Of a stretch of 14,965 nucleotides of DNA, positions 6,313 through 13,158 are shown piece by piece. A program made the translations under genes and the position numbers. Where the stretch lies: positions 1 through 14,965 of the forward strand of contig JAHWJV010000032.1 in assembly GCA_019348265.1 (NCBI GenBank), in the 5' to 3' direction. This DNA comes from Gemmatimonadota bacterium (lineage in GTDB: Bacteria; Gemmatimonadota; Gemmatimonadetes; Longimicrobiales; Longimicrobiaceae). A model generated the notes under the pieces. It was not told the origin of the DNA. It did not search any database and saw only the letters and a program-made list of their open reading frames with translations. Every line of letters starts with the position of its first letter. Position 1 is the stretch's first letter.

Positions 6313-6801
6313 ATGAGCTCACGCGGCCGCAGCAGCGGAAACGAGCCGGAGTTCCGCTGGGTCATCGCGGGGCGGCGGAACCGCCTGTCGCTGATCCGGC
6401 GGCTCTCTCTTTCCTTCGAGATCCGGCGGCGGGACGGCGAGCGGCAGGCCGAGCTCTGGATGTATGCGGAGGACTGCGTCCGGCGGTGGCGGATCTCTGC
6501 GCGCGCGCTCGGGGCGCAGGACGGCCGAGGGGGATTGGCGACGGAGATGGAGGCGCTGCCGATCTGGGCGCCGGTGGAGAGTGCGCCTCCGCTCTGGGAC
6601 CAGGGGCGTTGCGTCATCGAGGGCACCGCCGCAGGGAGGCTGCAGGATGTGGTGGAGCGCGGGCCGCTCACCTTCGCTCTGCAGGGGGACCGGGTCACCG
6701 GCGATTACTGCCTCGTTCGGACCACTCTGGCGCTGAATGGGCGGCCGCAGTGGGTGATCCGGCGCGAGAACGGCGCCCGCCCGGCGGAGCAGACTCGATG
6801 A
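6313..6801 (+). CDS. Small PE-domain-like protein lacking catalytic residues, between Ku and LigD
   Basis: This 162-residue protein is not one I know by name. Aligned by eye to the phosphoesterase (PE) domain of the LigD encoded next, it keeps the shape of the domain: FRWVI (14-18) against SFVIQ; LSFEIR (33-38) against LHFDLR; LWDQG (94-98) against LWDRG; LTFALQGDR (119-127) with G-x-x-LVRT (130-137) against LDIIFHGER and its GAFALVRT; and PQWVI (145-149) against PQWLL. The metal-site residues of PE are gone: LigD His45 and His47 are Ser32 and Ser34 here, and Asp49 is Glu36; only the Arg is kept. It is therefore probably a non-catalytic paralogue, perhaps a partner or DNA-binding module. It starts 16 bases after Ku and its stop overlaps the ligD start (ATGA), so the three genes are likely translationally coupled. 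The alignment is mine and uncomputed. Confidence 0.8.
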   Translation: MSSRGRSSGNEPEFRWVIAGRRNRLSLIRRLSLSFEIRRRDGERQAELWMYAEDCVRRWRISARALGAQDGRGGLATEMEALPIWAPVESAPPLWDQGRCVIEGTAAGRLQDVVERGPLTFALQGDRVTGDYCLVRTTLALNGRPQWVIRRENGARPAEQTR

Positions 6802-9509
6802 GTCCGCCGGCCAAGCTGGGGGAGTACAAGCGGAAGCGTGACTTCACCCGGACCTCCGAGCCCGCCGGGGGCCGGGCGACAACGCGGAGCGGCGCCCTTT
6901 CCTTCGTCATCCAGAAGCACGCGGCCAGTCACCTCCACTTCGACCTCCGCCTCGAGCTGGACGGGGTGATGAAGAGCTGGGCAGTCCCCAAAGGCCCCTC
7001 GCTGGACCCGGCGACCAAGCGCCTGGCCATGGAGGTGGAGGATCACCCCATGGAGTACAACACCTTCGAGGGGACCATCCCCAAGGGTGAATACGGCGGC
7101 GGGACGGTGATGCTGTGGGACCGCGGCAGCTACGAGCCGGTCGGCGGCGGCGCCGAGCCGCAGAGCGACGTGCGACGCGCGCACCGCGAGGGCCGCCTCG
7201 ACATCATCTTCCACGGCGAGCGCCTGCGCGGCGCCTTCGCCCTGGTGAGGACGCGGTCCGCCGAGGAAGCGAATGCGAAGCCGCAGTGGCTCCTGATGAA
7301 GAAGGACGATGCCGACGCCGGCCCCGCCCGGGACATCGTCGCCGAGGTGGAGACGTCGGTGGAGAGCGGCCGGACGATGGAGGAGATCGCGCGGGGGACG
7401 AGCCGGGTCTGGCACTCGAATCGCGCGGCGAAGCCGGCGATCGGGGCGGCCGCCCGTCCGAGTGCTCCGCGCACCCGCCTCCCCGCCCTGTCGCCCATGC
7501 TCTGCGAGATCGGAACCGAGACCCCCACCGGAAAGAACTGGGTCTTCGAGCCGAAGCTCGACGGGATCCGCGCTCTCGCCGTCGTCACCCCCGGCGCAGC
7601 AACGCTGATCACGCGCAATGGGAACGACAAGTCGAGCCAGTTCCCGGAGGTGATCGCGGAGCTGCGGGCGCTTTCCGAACGGCTCGGCTACCCATTCGTG
7701 CTCGACGGTGAGATCGTCGCGGTGGACGCCGACGGTGGCTTCCGACGGTTCGAGGCGCTCCAGGGCCGCATGCATGTGCAGGATGCCGCGTCCATTCGGC
7801 GGCACCGCAATTCGGACCCCGCCGTGTTCGTCGCCTTCGACCTGCTCCTGGCCGAGGACGACGTTCTGATGGGCGAGGCGTGGACGGCGCGCCGCGCCCG
7901 GCTCGAGGCGCTGCTGAAGGATGCGGGAGAGAGCGGAATTCGGCTCGGCGAGATCTCGCGCAGCGGCTCCGAGATCACCCGGCGAGCGCGTGAGGAGGGC
8001 TGGGAAGGGATCATCGCCAAGCGTACCGATTCGCGATACGTCCCGGGAGCCCGCTCCCGCGACTGGCTCAAGCTGAAGCTCGAAAACCGCCAGGAGTTCG
8101 TCGTTGGCGGGTGGACCGAGCCGCGGAACAGCCGCAAGCATTTCGGCGCGATCCTGCTCGGCTACTACGACCCCGCCGGGAAGCTGATCTACGCCGGCCA
8201 CACCGGCACGGGGTTCTCCGGTAAGACGCTGGACGCGATGTACGCCCGCCTCGCGCCGCTGGAGCGGAAGACCCCCGCCTTTTCGGTGACCCCGAAGACG
8301 AACGAAAAGGCACACTGGACGACCCCGCGGGTCGTCGTCGAGGTGAAGTTCAACGAGTGGACCTCCGACGGAAAGCTGCGGCACCCGTCCTTCGTCGGGA
8401 TCCGTGAGGACAAGGACCCTCGCACCGTCGTTCGCGAGGCACCCTCCCAGTCTGTCGAGAAGCCGGTGGCGAAGAAAGCCGCCGCCAGGCGGAAGGCCTC
8501 CAAAGCGGCTGACGTCGCTGAGGACCCGATCCAGTCGGATCCGATCGCGTGCGAGGTCCGGCGGATCGAGAAGGAGGAGCGCGGCGAGGGGAAGATCGCG
8601 CTCGGTCGCGAGCAGTCGCTGGACGTGACGAGCCTCGGCAAGGTGTTCTTTCCGCTGGACGGATACACGAAGGGTGACCTGCTGGCCTACTATGCGGGGA
8701 TGGCCGAGCACATCCTACCCTGGATGAAGGACCGTCCACTGGTGCTGAAGCGTTTCCCGAACGGAATCCGGGAGGAGGCCTTCTATCAGCAGAGCGCCGG
8801 CGCCTCGCTCCCGGGCGGCGTCCGCGCCGAAGCGATCCGCATGGCGCCCGGCGAGGAGGAGCAGCTCCGGTTCGTGGGCGGGAACCTCGCGACGCTGCTG
8901 TATACGATCCAGCTCGGCGCCGTATCGTACGATCCGTGGCACTCCCGCGTGCAGGCGATCGGCAGTGCGGACTACACCATTCTCGACCTGGACCCCGGCG
9001 AAGGCGCCTCCTTCCAGCGTGTCGTGCAGGTGGCGCGCTGGGTCAAGGAGGAGATGGACGAGCTCGGGTTCACGGGGGCGCTGAAGACGTCAGGCTCCCG
9101 AGGGCTCCACATCTACCTCCCGCTCCGTCCGCGGACTCCGCTGGATGCCGCGACGCTGATCGCCCAGATCATCGCGACCCGCGTGGCGCAGAAGCACCCC
9201 GTGGAGGCAACGGTCGAGCGGATGGTCCGGAAGCGCCCGCGGGGCACCGTCTATGTGGACTACCTGCAGAACATCCTGGGGAAGACGATCGCCGGCGTGT
9301 ACGCGGTCCGCGCGAAGGACGGCGCGACCGTTTCTACGCCGCTGCGGTGGGAAGAGCTGGACGACGATCTCGACCTGCACGCGTTCACGATCCGCAGCGT
9401 GCCGCTGCGCCTTCGCGAGGTCGGCGATCTGTGGACGCCGGCGATGTCGGTGTCGAACTCGCCTGAGCTTCTCCTTCCCAAGAAGAAGAGGCAGGGAGCC
9501 GGCAGGTAG
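6798..9509 (+). CDS. ligD: Multifunctional NHEJ DNA ligase LigD (PE-ligase-polymerase order)
   Basis: This 903-residue protein carries three domains that repair Ku-bound ends. PE (about 30-175), a 3'-phosphoesterase, has HAASHLHFDLRLE at 41-53 with His47, Asp49 and Arg51, plus EDHP with His83. The ATP-dependent ligase (about 228-540) has motif I EPKLDGIRA with the nucleotidyl-accepting Lys253, LDGEIVAVD (302-310), EGIIAKR (403-409) and motif V WLKLKLEN (423-430), followed by an OB-fold. A Lys/Ala-rich linker (about 553-572) leads to the archaeo-eukaryotic-primase-type polymerase (about 600-885) with DLDP (Asp730, Asp732), SGSRGLHIYLPL (765-776) and YVDYLQN (Asp821). The ATG at 6798 overlaps the previous stop; the open frame upstream to 6486 only shadows that gene. 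The order PE-Lig-Pol differs from the mycobacterial Pol-PE-Lig order and matches the Pseudomonas arrangement. All key residues are present. Confidence 0.97.
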   Translation: MSPPAKLGEYKRKRDFTRTSEPAGGRATTRSGALSFVIQKHAASHLHFDLRLELDGVMKSWAVPKGPSLDPATKRLAMEVEDHPMEYNTFEGTIPKGEYGGGTVMLWDRGSYEPVGGGAEPQSDVRRAHREGRLDIIFHGERLRGAFALVRTRSAEEANAKPQWLLMKKDDADAGPARDIVAEVETSVESGRTMEEIARGTSRVWHSNRAAKPAIGAAARPSAPRTRLPALSPMLCEIGTETPTGKNWVFEPKLDGIRALAVVTPGAATLITRNGNDKSSQFPEVIAELRALSERLGYPFVLDGEIVAVDADGGFRRFEALQGRMHVQDAASIRRHRNSDPAVFVAFDLLLAEDDVLMGEAWTARRARLEALLKDAGESGIRLGEISRSGSEITRRAREEGWEGIIAKRTDSRYVPGARSRDWLKLKLENRQEFVVGGWTEPRNSRKHFGAILLGYYDPAGKLIYAGHTGTGFSGKTLDAMYARLAPLERKTPAFSVTPKTNEKAHWTTPRVVVEVKFNEWTSDGKLRHPSFVGIREDKDPRTVVREAPSQSVEKPVAKKAAARRKASKAADVAEDPIQSDPIACEVRRIEKEERGEGKIALGREQSLDVTSLGKVFFPLDGYTKGDLLAYYAGMAEHILPWMKDRPLVLKRFPNGIREEAFYQQSAGASLPGGVRAEAIRMAPGEEEQLRFVGGNLATLLYTIQLGAVSYDPWHSRVQAIGSADYTILDLDPGEGASFQRVVQVARWVKEEMDELGFTGALKTSGSRGLHIYLPLRPRTPLDAATLIAQIIATRVAQKHPVEATVERMVRKRPRGTVYVDYLQNILGKTIAGVYAVRAKDGATVSTPLRWEELDDDLDLHAFTIRSVPLRLREVGDLWTPAMSVSNSPELLLPKKKRQGAGR

Positions 9510-9577
9510 GGCGGTCGCTCTCTTCTGGGAGCGGCCGGAACGCGGCCCGGACAGGCCGCTGCAAAGGAGGTAGCGAT

Positions 9578-10417
9578 ATGGATCGAGAACCAGATCAGAA
9601 CGGAGCCGAACCCGGCCGTCCCATAGACGAGGCGATCTGGAAGGAAGCCACCAGCCTCGAGCGGGTGCTGGTGGTGTCGCCGAACATGAGCATCCGGGCG
9701 GCGGTCAGCGAGGGGCTCGAGGACATCGGCTACCGACTCCGGGCCGCGGCTTCGGCGGACGACGCGTGGCGGGTCGTCCGGGCCGAGATCCCGGATGTGG
9801 CCATCGTGGATCTCGCGGCCGACCATCCAGCGATCGCCGACGTGGCGGCGCGGATCCGCGCCGCCGCGTTCCCCAGGCGCGTCCCGATCCTGGCCCTCAC
9901 GCTCGAGGCGTTCCCCGAGCCCACCCTGCGAGCGAAGGGGATCGATCGTGGCATCGTGGTCCCTCTCCGCGTGGACGAGCTAGTCGCGGCGCTGCAGAGC
10001 CTGGTAGAGGAGTCCCGCACCATTCCCGCCAGCCGCCCGCGGCTCTGGGCTCAGGCGGCGATGAACCTCCAGGACCACATGGAGGCGCGTCACCTCACCC
10101 TCGGCACCACCTGCTACGTTCGGATCGCCTTCGACGTCGTTCCGCAGAACGATCCCTACGTCGCGGAGCTGCGGGCTCAGCTAGACAAGATGGCGATCCC
10201 CACTGAAGTGCAGGTGCGGCAGGGCGAGCTGATCGTCTCCTGCTATCCGACCATCGCGGAGGCTTTCGTGCTCGGTATCAACCGGTTCGCGCGAGAAGAG
10301 CTTTTCTTCGCGCTCACCGAGGCCTATCCCGAGCTCGGGCGCGACCCGGCCGCGCTGCGGGTGCGGATCCACGAACTGGAAGACGAGTACATGCGGGTGG
10401 AACGGCGGGCGAGCTGA
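9578..10417 (+). CDS. Degenerate receiver-domain protein with unknown C-terminal domain
   Basis: A 279-residue cytosolic protein with an excellent Shine-Dalgarno (AAAGGAGG, 7 bases before the ATG), 68 bases after ligD. Residues 28-145 have the receiver fold pattern: RVLVVSPNMSIRAAVSEGLE, a second strand, DVAIVDLA with Asp78 at the phospho-acceptor position, PILALTLEA and GIDRGIVVPLRVDELVAAL. The acidic pair that follows beta-1 in true receivers is Ser-Pro (34-35) and the conserved Lys before Pro is Val128, so Mg2+ binding and phosphotransfer are doubtful. Residues 155-279 form a separate alpha/beta domain that I do not recognise; it is not a usual DNA-binding output domain. No histidine kinase is near. 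It may be co-transcribed with the NHEJ genes, as no good terminator separates them, but a repair role is only inferred from position. Confidence 0.8.
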   Translation: MDREPDQNGAEPGRPIDEAIWKEATSLERVLVVSPNMSIRAAVSEGLEDIGYRLRAAASADDAWRVVRAEIPDVAIVDLAADHPAIADVAARIRAAAFPRRVPILALTLEAFPEPTLRAKGIDRGIVVPLRVDELVAALQSLVEESRTIPASRPRLWAQAAMNLQDHMEARHLTLGTTCYVRIAFDVVPQNDPYVAELRAQLDKMAIPTEVQVRQGELIVSCYPTIAEAFVLGINRFAREELFFALTEAYPELGRDPAALRVRIHELEDEYMRVERRAS

Positions 10418-10451
10418 CGCGGGGTAGCCCCGGAGGCTCCTGTGGAAGCGC

Positions 10452-10467
10452 CCGCCGCAAGCGGCGG
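10452..10467. terminator. Weak candidate hairpin between convergent genes
   Basis: CCGCCG-CAAG-CGGCGG forms a 6-bp GC stem in the gap between the receiver-like gene and the minus-strand small gene. No T-run follows on either strand, so termination is only a guess from position. Confidence 0.3.
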
Positions 10468-10492
10468 CGTGCGCGTCGACCCCGATGGAAGC

Positions 10493-10813
10493 TCAGATCC
10501 GCGTGATGTCCGGCGCGAAAGCGGCGGAATCCCGTGCGTATGCCTGCTTCCATACGGCAAACGACGGGAGGTTCAGCTCTCGAGCTATCGAGAGCGTCGC
10601 GCGCCGGACGAGCTGCAGAAGCTCGACCGTGGAGCCCTGGGCGGGAAGGAGGTCGGCGGGAACCGTGGGCACTTCAGCGGAGTCGGGCCCGGCTGGTTCA
10701 TTCGCCAGGGCCCACAGGTCATGCACGCTGAGCTCCAGCAGACGCTTGTTGATCTGTGTCGCGCTCCAGTCTACGTAGAGTAGCCAGAGATCGACATCAG
10801 TGAGATCGGCCAT
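10493..10813 (-). CDS. Hypothetical small protein, 106 residues
   Basis: I do not recognise the family. The sequence is plausible as a real protein: MADLTDVDLWLLYVDW, then a mainly helical, Leu-rich stretch (INKRLLELSVHDLWALANEP, 21-40), a Pro/Ala linker and a second helical part LQLVRRATLSIARELNLPSF (66-85). There is no signal peptide, membrane segment or metal motif. The plus-strand frames across the same region are Arg/Ser-rich and look like shadows. Support for this strand comes from a near-consensus promoter about 60 bases upstream (10876-10904). The Shine-Dalgarno is poor. Confidence 0.55.
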   Translation of the reverse strand: MADLTDVDLWLLYVDWSATQINKRLLELSVHDLWALANEPAGPDSAEVPTVPADLLPAQGSTVELLQLVRRATLSIARELNLPSFAVWKQAYARDSAAFAPDITRI

Positions 10814-10875
10814 GGGCGCTGTCGCTCGGATTCGAAGCGATCCGGGGCAGCGAGCGCGCCCAGGATCAGCGTGAA

Positions 10876-10904
10876 ATGCTACACGCCGACCCCGCCGCAG
10901 TCAA
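10876..10904 (-). promoter_or_regulatory. Near-consensus sigma70 promoter for the 106-residue gene
   Basis: On the minus strand TTGACT (10904-10899), a 17-base spacer and TAGCAT (10881-10876). Just upstream lies an AT-rich stretch (TTTTTTACAAAAATA, 10918-10904) that resembles an UP element and stands out in this GC-rich sequence. The predicted transcript start near 10869 leaves a leader of about 55 bases. Confidence 0.65.
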
Positions 10905-10937
10905 TATTTTTGTAAAAAACCGGTTGCGCCAGGAAGG

Positions 10938-11120
10938 TTAACGGCCCCAGGAATTCGCGATCAGCGTGTCGTAGATCACCTTCTGACTGAACCCGAAGGT
11001 CAGGATCCTGCGGAGCAGGTCCGGGTCCTGCGACTGCGCGGTCTTCACCTGCTCTGCCACATCGCGCGGCAACTCGGCGATCACGGTCACGATCTCCATC
11101 GGGGGGGCCTGTTCGGGCAT
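10938..11120 (-). CDS. Hypothetical small protein, 60 residues
   Basis: The family is unknown to me. The protein begins MPEQAPPMEIVTVIAELPRD and continues with two helical stretches, DVAEQVKTAQSQDPDLLRRI (20-39) and FSQKVIYDTLIANSW (44-58). It is soluble-looking, with no cysteines. A start at the second Met (codon 8, 11099) is also possible; an in-frame TGA about 60 bases upstream limits any longer start. Reality is supported by a well-placed consensus promoter (11211-11239) with a leader of about 84 bases. No clear terminator follows; the T-run after AACCGGTT (10917-10924) is close but the hairpin is tiny. Confidence 0.55.
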   Translation of the reverse strand: MPEQAPPMEIVTVIAELPRDVAEQVKTAQSQDPDLLRRILTFGFSQKVIYDTLIANSWGR

Positions 11121-11156
11121 CTCGAGCTCGGGCGGAAGAGAGGGGAGGCCAGGAAT

Positions 11157-11178
11157 TGACGCGTCACGATTGCGTCAC
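11157..11178. promoter_or_regulatory. Operator-like TGACGC/GCGTCA cluster in the leader of the 60-residue gene
   Basis: TGACGCGTCA (11157-11166) is a perfect 10-base palindrome, and the half-site GCGTCAC recurs as a direct repeat at 11161-11167 and 11172-11178, 11 bp (one helical turn) apart. The cluster is 25-50 bases downstream of the predicted transcript start, where a bound repressor could block transcription. Confidence 0.4.
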
Positions 11179-11210
11179 CAAGCCGCAACCATTCCGGCAG
11201 CGGGAGGACC

Positions 11211-11239
11211 AGTATATAGCAGGTCGCCCGGCCCGTCAA
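11211..11239 (-). promoter_or_regulatory. Consensus-like sigma70 promoter for the 60-residue gene
   Basis: On the minus strand TTGACG (11239-11234), a 17-base spacer and TATACT (11216-11211). This is the best promoter match I see in the window (5 of 6 bases in each element, optimal spacing). Transcription would start near 11204. Confidence 0.75.
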
Positions 11240-11305
11240 CCCCGCCGTAAGTACGCACGAATCAAAGACTTAGAGATAAGGAATTGTTGGGGAACGACTT
11301 AGGTC

Positions 11306-11331
11306 CGGAGGTGTTTTTGGGCTCCGTTTTT
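11306..11331 (+). terminator. Weak rho-independent terminator candidate
   Basis: CGGAG (11306-11310) pairs with CTCCG (11322-11326) around an 11-base loop and is followed directly by TTTTT. The short stem makes it weak, and no upstream plus-strand gene is evident, so it would only make sense as the end of a small RNA or of read-through. Confidence 0.25.
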
Positions 11332-11594
11332 GCACTGGCCCGAAGCTCCGTCACCCCCGCAATCAGCTAAGTGCATGGACTACAGGAAGGGTTCCCGACT
11401 CGACCTAAACACCCGTGTGAGGCGGAGCTGAAAAGGACCGCCGTCGAGGGGGTGGACGACGAGTTTTCGCGGGAAAGCCGACGCTCGCTCCTGTTCTGAT
11501 CCGGACGCTCAGTCAACGGCCCCGGCGGTCCCCCACTGTTCCGCACCAGATCGCCTGCCGGTCCGGTCTCGTTTCCCCGCCCGGCGGATCCGTC

Positions 11595-11655
11595 GGCACC
11601 GGCACCCTGGATTTTTGTTAAATTCGGAATGCGCCCGACCCGGGTGCCAGGTGCC
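11595..11655. repeat. Interrupted inverted repeat flanking an AT-rich core
   Basis: Left arm GGCACCGGCACCC (11595-11607), right arm GGGTGCCAGGTGCC (11642-11655), complementary except for one extra A, separated by 34 bases that include the AT-rich ATTTTTGTTAAATTC. It could fold into a long hairpin in RNA or serve as paired binding sites; its function is unknown. Confidence 0.5.
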
Positions 11656-11803
11656 TGGGAACGGGGCGTGCTCGCCTGCGTACGCGGCGACCGGGCGGGC
11701 GCCGGAGGCTTGGCGCTACGGCCAGGACGGTCAACAGGGCGTATAAGCCACCCGGACATTCCGCTCGCCCCTGGCATGCCCCCTCCGCCTCGGGTCCGCT
11801 TCT

Positions 11804-12079
11804 TCAGCTCTGTCGAACATCCGTTCCGTCGTTGCGCAGTTCATCCAGCAGCGCCGTCACTCGCGCCACGAGCTCGGGGCAGCACCCGGTGACCTCGACG
11901 GAGATTTCGTTGAGCGTCTGCGCGATGCCTTCCGTGCTCAGGCAAACCGTCGGATCCGCCCCGTGATCCGCGCAGCGCACCTCTTCCGAGATCCGTCTGA
12001 TGCGGTCAGCGAGACCCTGGACCAGCCCGTGCGAGAAGGGGTCCTCGTTGAAATGCGTGACGATCTTGACCTGTATCAT
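11804..12079 (-). CDS. Hypothetical small Cys/His-containing protein, 91 residues
   Basis: It begins MIQVKIVTHFNEDPFSHGLVQGL and has CADHGADPTVCL at 36-47 and VTGCCPELVARVTALL at 63-78. The arrangement Cys36-x2-His39, Cys46 and adjacent Cys66-Cys67 could bind a metal or do redox chemistry. Small proteins of similar layout ('CxxHG ... GCC-x-x-L') exist as unnamed families in my memory, but I cannot name one. No export signal is visible. The gene stands alone on the minus strand, divergent from lspA with 155 bases between starts; the Shine-Dalgarno is poor. Confidence 0.6.
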   Translation of the reverse strand: MIQVKIVTHFNEDPFSHGLVQGLADRIRRISEEVRCADHGADPTVCLSTEGIAQTLNEISVEVTGCCPELVARVTALLDELRNDGTDVRQS

Positions 12080-12234
12080 CGGGAGTGCGGGTGCGGCGCG
12101 ATACGGTGGCTGCTCTAGCGGGATCTTACCGAGTCCGGCGCTGTGCGGCTACCTCGACGATCCGCATTCGGGGTTCGCTGCCGATACTCAGGAGAACCCC
12201 CCTCTCGGGCGTTGCGTATTCCCAAAGAGCGCGC

Positions 12235-12879
12235 ATGACCACTCCCCTCCCCCTTTCAGACTACGCCCACCGACGTGGGGCCCCGGAGCTGCGGCACGGC
12301 CGGCGCAGCACCGACCGGCTGCCGAATACCGGGTGGATCCCGGTGATCGGCTCCGTCCTGCTGATCGCTTTCGCCGACTGGGCGACGAAGCTGCTCGTGC
12401 GCGGATGGGTCCCGCTGGACGGCTTCGTACCGGTACTGTTCGGTCGACTCGCCTTCTGGCACGTCGAGAACCCGGCGATGATCCTCGGGCTGCACGGCGA
12501 CCTCCCGCTGCTCTCACGCCAGGTGATCACCATCCTGGCCGCGCTTCTCGCGCCGGTGATCCTGGTCGACATCGTGAAGCGCGCGCACCGCCTGCCACTC
12601 AAGCGGCAGCGGGCGGTGTGGCTTTGCGCCGGCCTCGCGTTCGGAGGCATGCTCGGCAACTTCGGGGAGCGACTGCTGCACTGGCGGGTGACCGATTTCC
12701 TGTCGCTGCGTGTCGGGGACGTATGGCTCCCGCCGACGAACCTCGCGGACCTCGCGGTGCTCGCTTCGCTTCCTCTCAGCGCGGTGGTGATCCGATACGA
12801 GCTCGACGCCCGCCGGCAGCGGCGCTCCGCCCGCGTGCGCGAGCTTCCGCTGAGACGCCCAAACTTCAGGGTAGACTGA
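12235..12879 (+). CDS. lspA: Signal peptidase II (LspA) family protein
   Basis: LspA is an inner-membrane aspartyl protease that removes the signal peptide from diacylglyceryl-modified prolipoproteins. The expected motifs appear in order: ADWATK (47-52; Asp48, Lys52) in the first membrane helix, HVENPAMILG (76-85; Asn79), GGMLGNFGERLLHWRVTDF (137-155) and PTNLADLAV (167-175). Catalytic Asp154 (in VTDF) and Asp172 (in NLAD) are both present. Odd points: the usual GN-x-x-DR is GNFGER, with Glu145 for Asp; the family's N-x-G-A-x-F is N-P-A-M-I-L-G here; and a roughly 33-residue hydrophilic N-terminal extension precedes the first helix. Four hydrophobic segments fit (about 33-50, 66-86, 97-115, 128-143 plus a last one near 170-187). 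The start at 12235 is my choice; the frame is open to 12085. It may be a divergent LspA paralogue. Confidence 0.85.
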   Translation: MTTPLPLSDYAHRRGAPELRHGRRSTDRLPNTGWIPVIGSVLLIAFADWATKLLVRGWVPLDGFVPVLFGRLAFWHVENPAMILGLHGDLPLLSRQVITILAALLAPVILVDIVKRAHRLPLKRQRAVWLCAGLAFGGMLGNFGERLLHWRVTDFLSLRVGDVWLPPTNLADLAVLASLPLSAVVIRYELDARRQRRSARVRELPLRRPNFRVD

Positions 12880-13158
12880 CCGGCGTTCAGCGGGACCGAG
12901 GCGCTCGCCGTCACCGCGTCGTGGACGCAGAGTGGTACATAACGAAGCGCCCCGCAGCCTCGAAGCTGCGGGGCCCTTTCGTCTTCGGTGTGACCCCGCG
13001 GAAGCTCGAGGGGCCCCGGCCCATCACGCACCCCACCAACGCTCGCGAACACTTGCCGGTTCCGGCAGTCTTTGTTCGTGCCGATGGAGGAGCGGGGTGC
13101 GTCCTATGCCCCGGGCACAGGTCTGTGAGAGTGGCCCATGCCTTCGAGGAGGTAGCAC
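12880..13158. other. Intergenic region between lspA and the dehydrogenase
   Basis: About 280 bases without a gene. It contains the lspA terminator (12949-12984) and, near 13056, TTGCCGGTTCCGGCA with an inverted repeat GCCG-GTTC-CGGC. I could not place a convincing promoter for the dehydrogenase, although one must lie after the terminator unless read-through is used. Confidence 0.4.
12949..12984 (+). terminator. Rho-independent terminator after lspA
   Basis: GCCCCGCAGC (12949-12958) pairs perfectly with GCTGCGGGGC (12965-12974) around a 6-base loop and is followed by the pyrimidine-rich CCTTTCGTCTT. It lies 70 bases past the lspA stop. Confidence 0.75.

Larger units (their letters stand above)
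11240..11803. other. Noncoding island of about 560 bases
   Basis: No convincing gene lies here; the open frames are low-complexity Pro/Arg/Ser translations without family features. I see a repeated GACTTAG (11267-11273, 11296-11302), a short hairpin followed by TTTTT on the plus strand (11306-11331), an AT-rich patch (ATTTTTGTTAAATTC, 11611-11625) and, around that patch, an interrupted inverted repeat GGCACCGGCACCC (11595-11607) / GGGTGCCAGGTGCC (11642-11655). No tRNA cloverleaf or known riboswitch was recognised. Confidence 0.5.

Noticed and set aside
5361..6698. 445-codon open frame on the minus strand
   Set aside because: Antisense to Ku and the PE-like gene; low-complexity Leu/Arg/His translation typical of GC-rich shadow frames.
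6705..8711. 668-codon open frame on the minus strand
   Set aside because: It lies antisense to ligD, its translation is Arg/Leu/His-rich without any family motif, and LigD has all catalytic motifs intact on the other strand.
9511..9536. Hairpin just after ligD (GGTCGCTC ... GAGCGGCC)
   Set aside because: An 8-bp stem with a wobble but no T-run follows; too weak to call a terminator, so co-transcription with the next gene remains possible.
10904..10930. AACCGGTT plus T-run as terminator of the 60-residue gene
   Set aside because: The palindrome is too small to form a stable hairpin; the AT tract fits better as an UP-like element of the next promoter.
11367..11777. 136-codon minus-strand open frame in the noncoding island
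   Set aside because: Composition (Ser, Pro, Arg, Gly) and lack of hydrophobic core pattern look non-coding; no promoter or Shine-Dalgarno.
11629..11892. 87-codon plus-strand open frame
   Set aside because: Low-complexity translation that overlaps the more protein-like 91-residue minus-strand gene.
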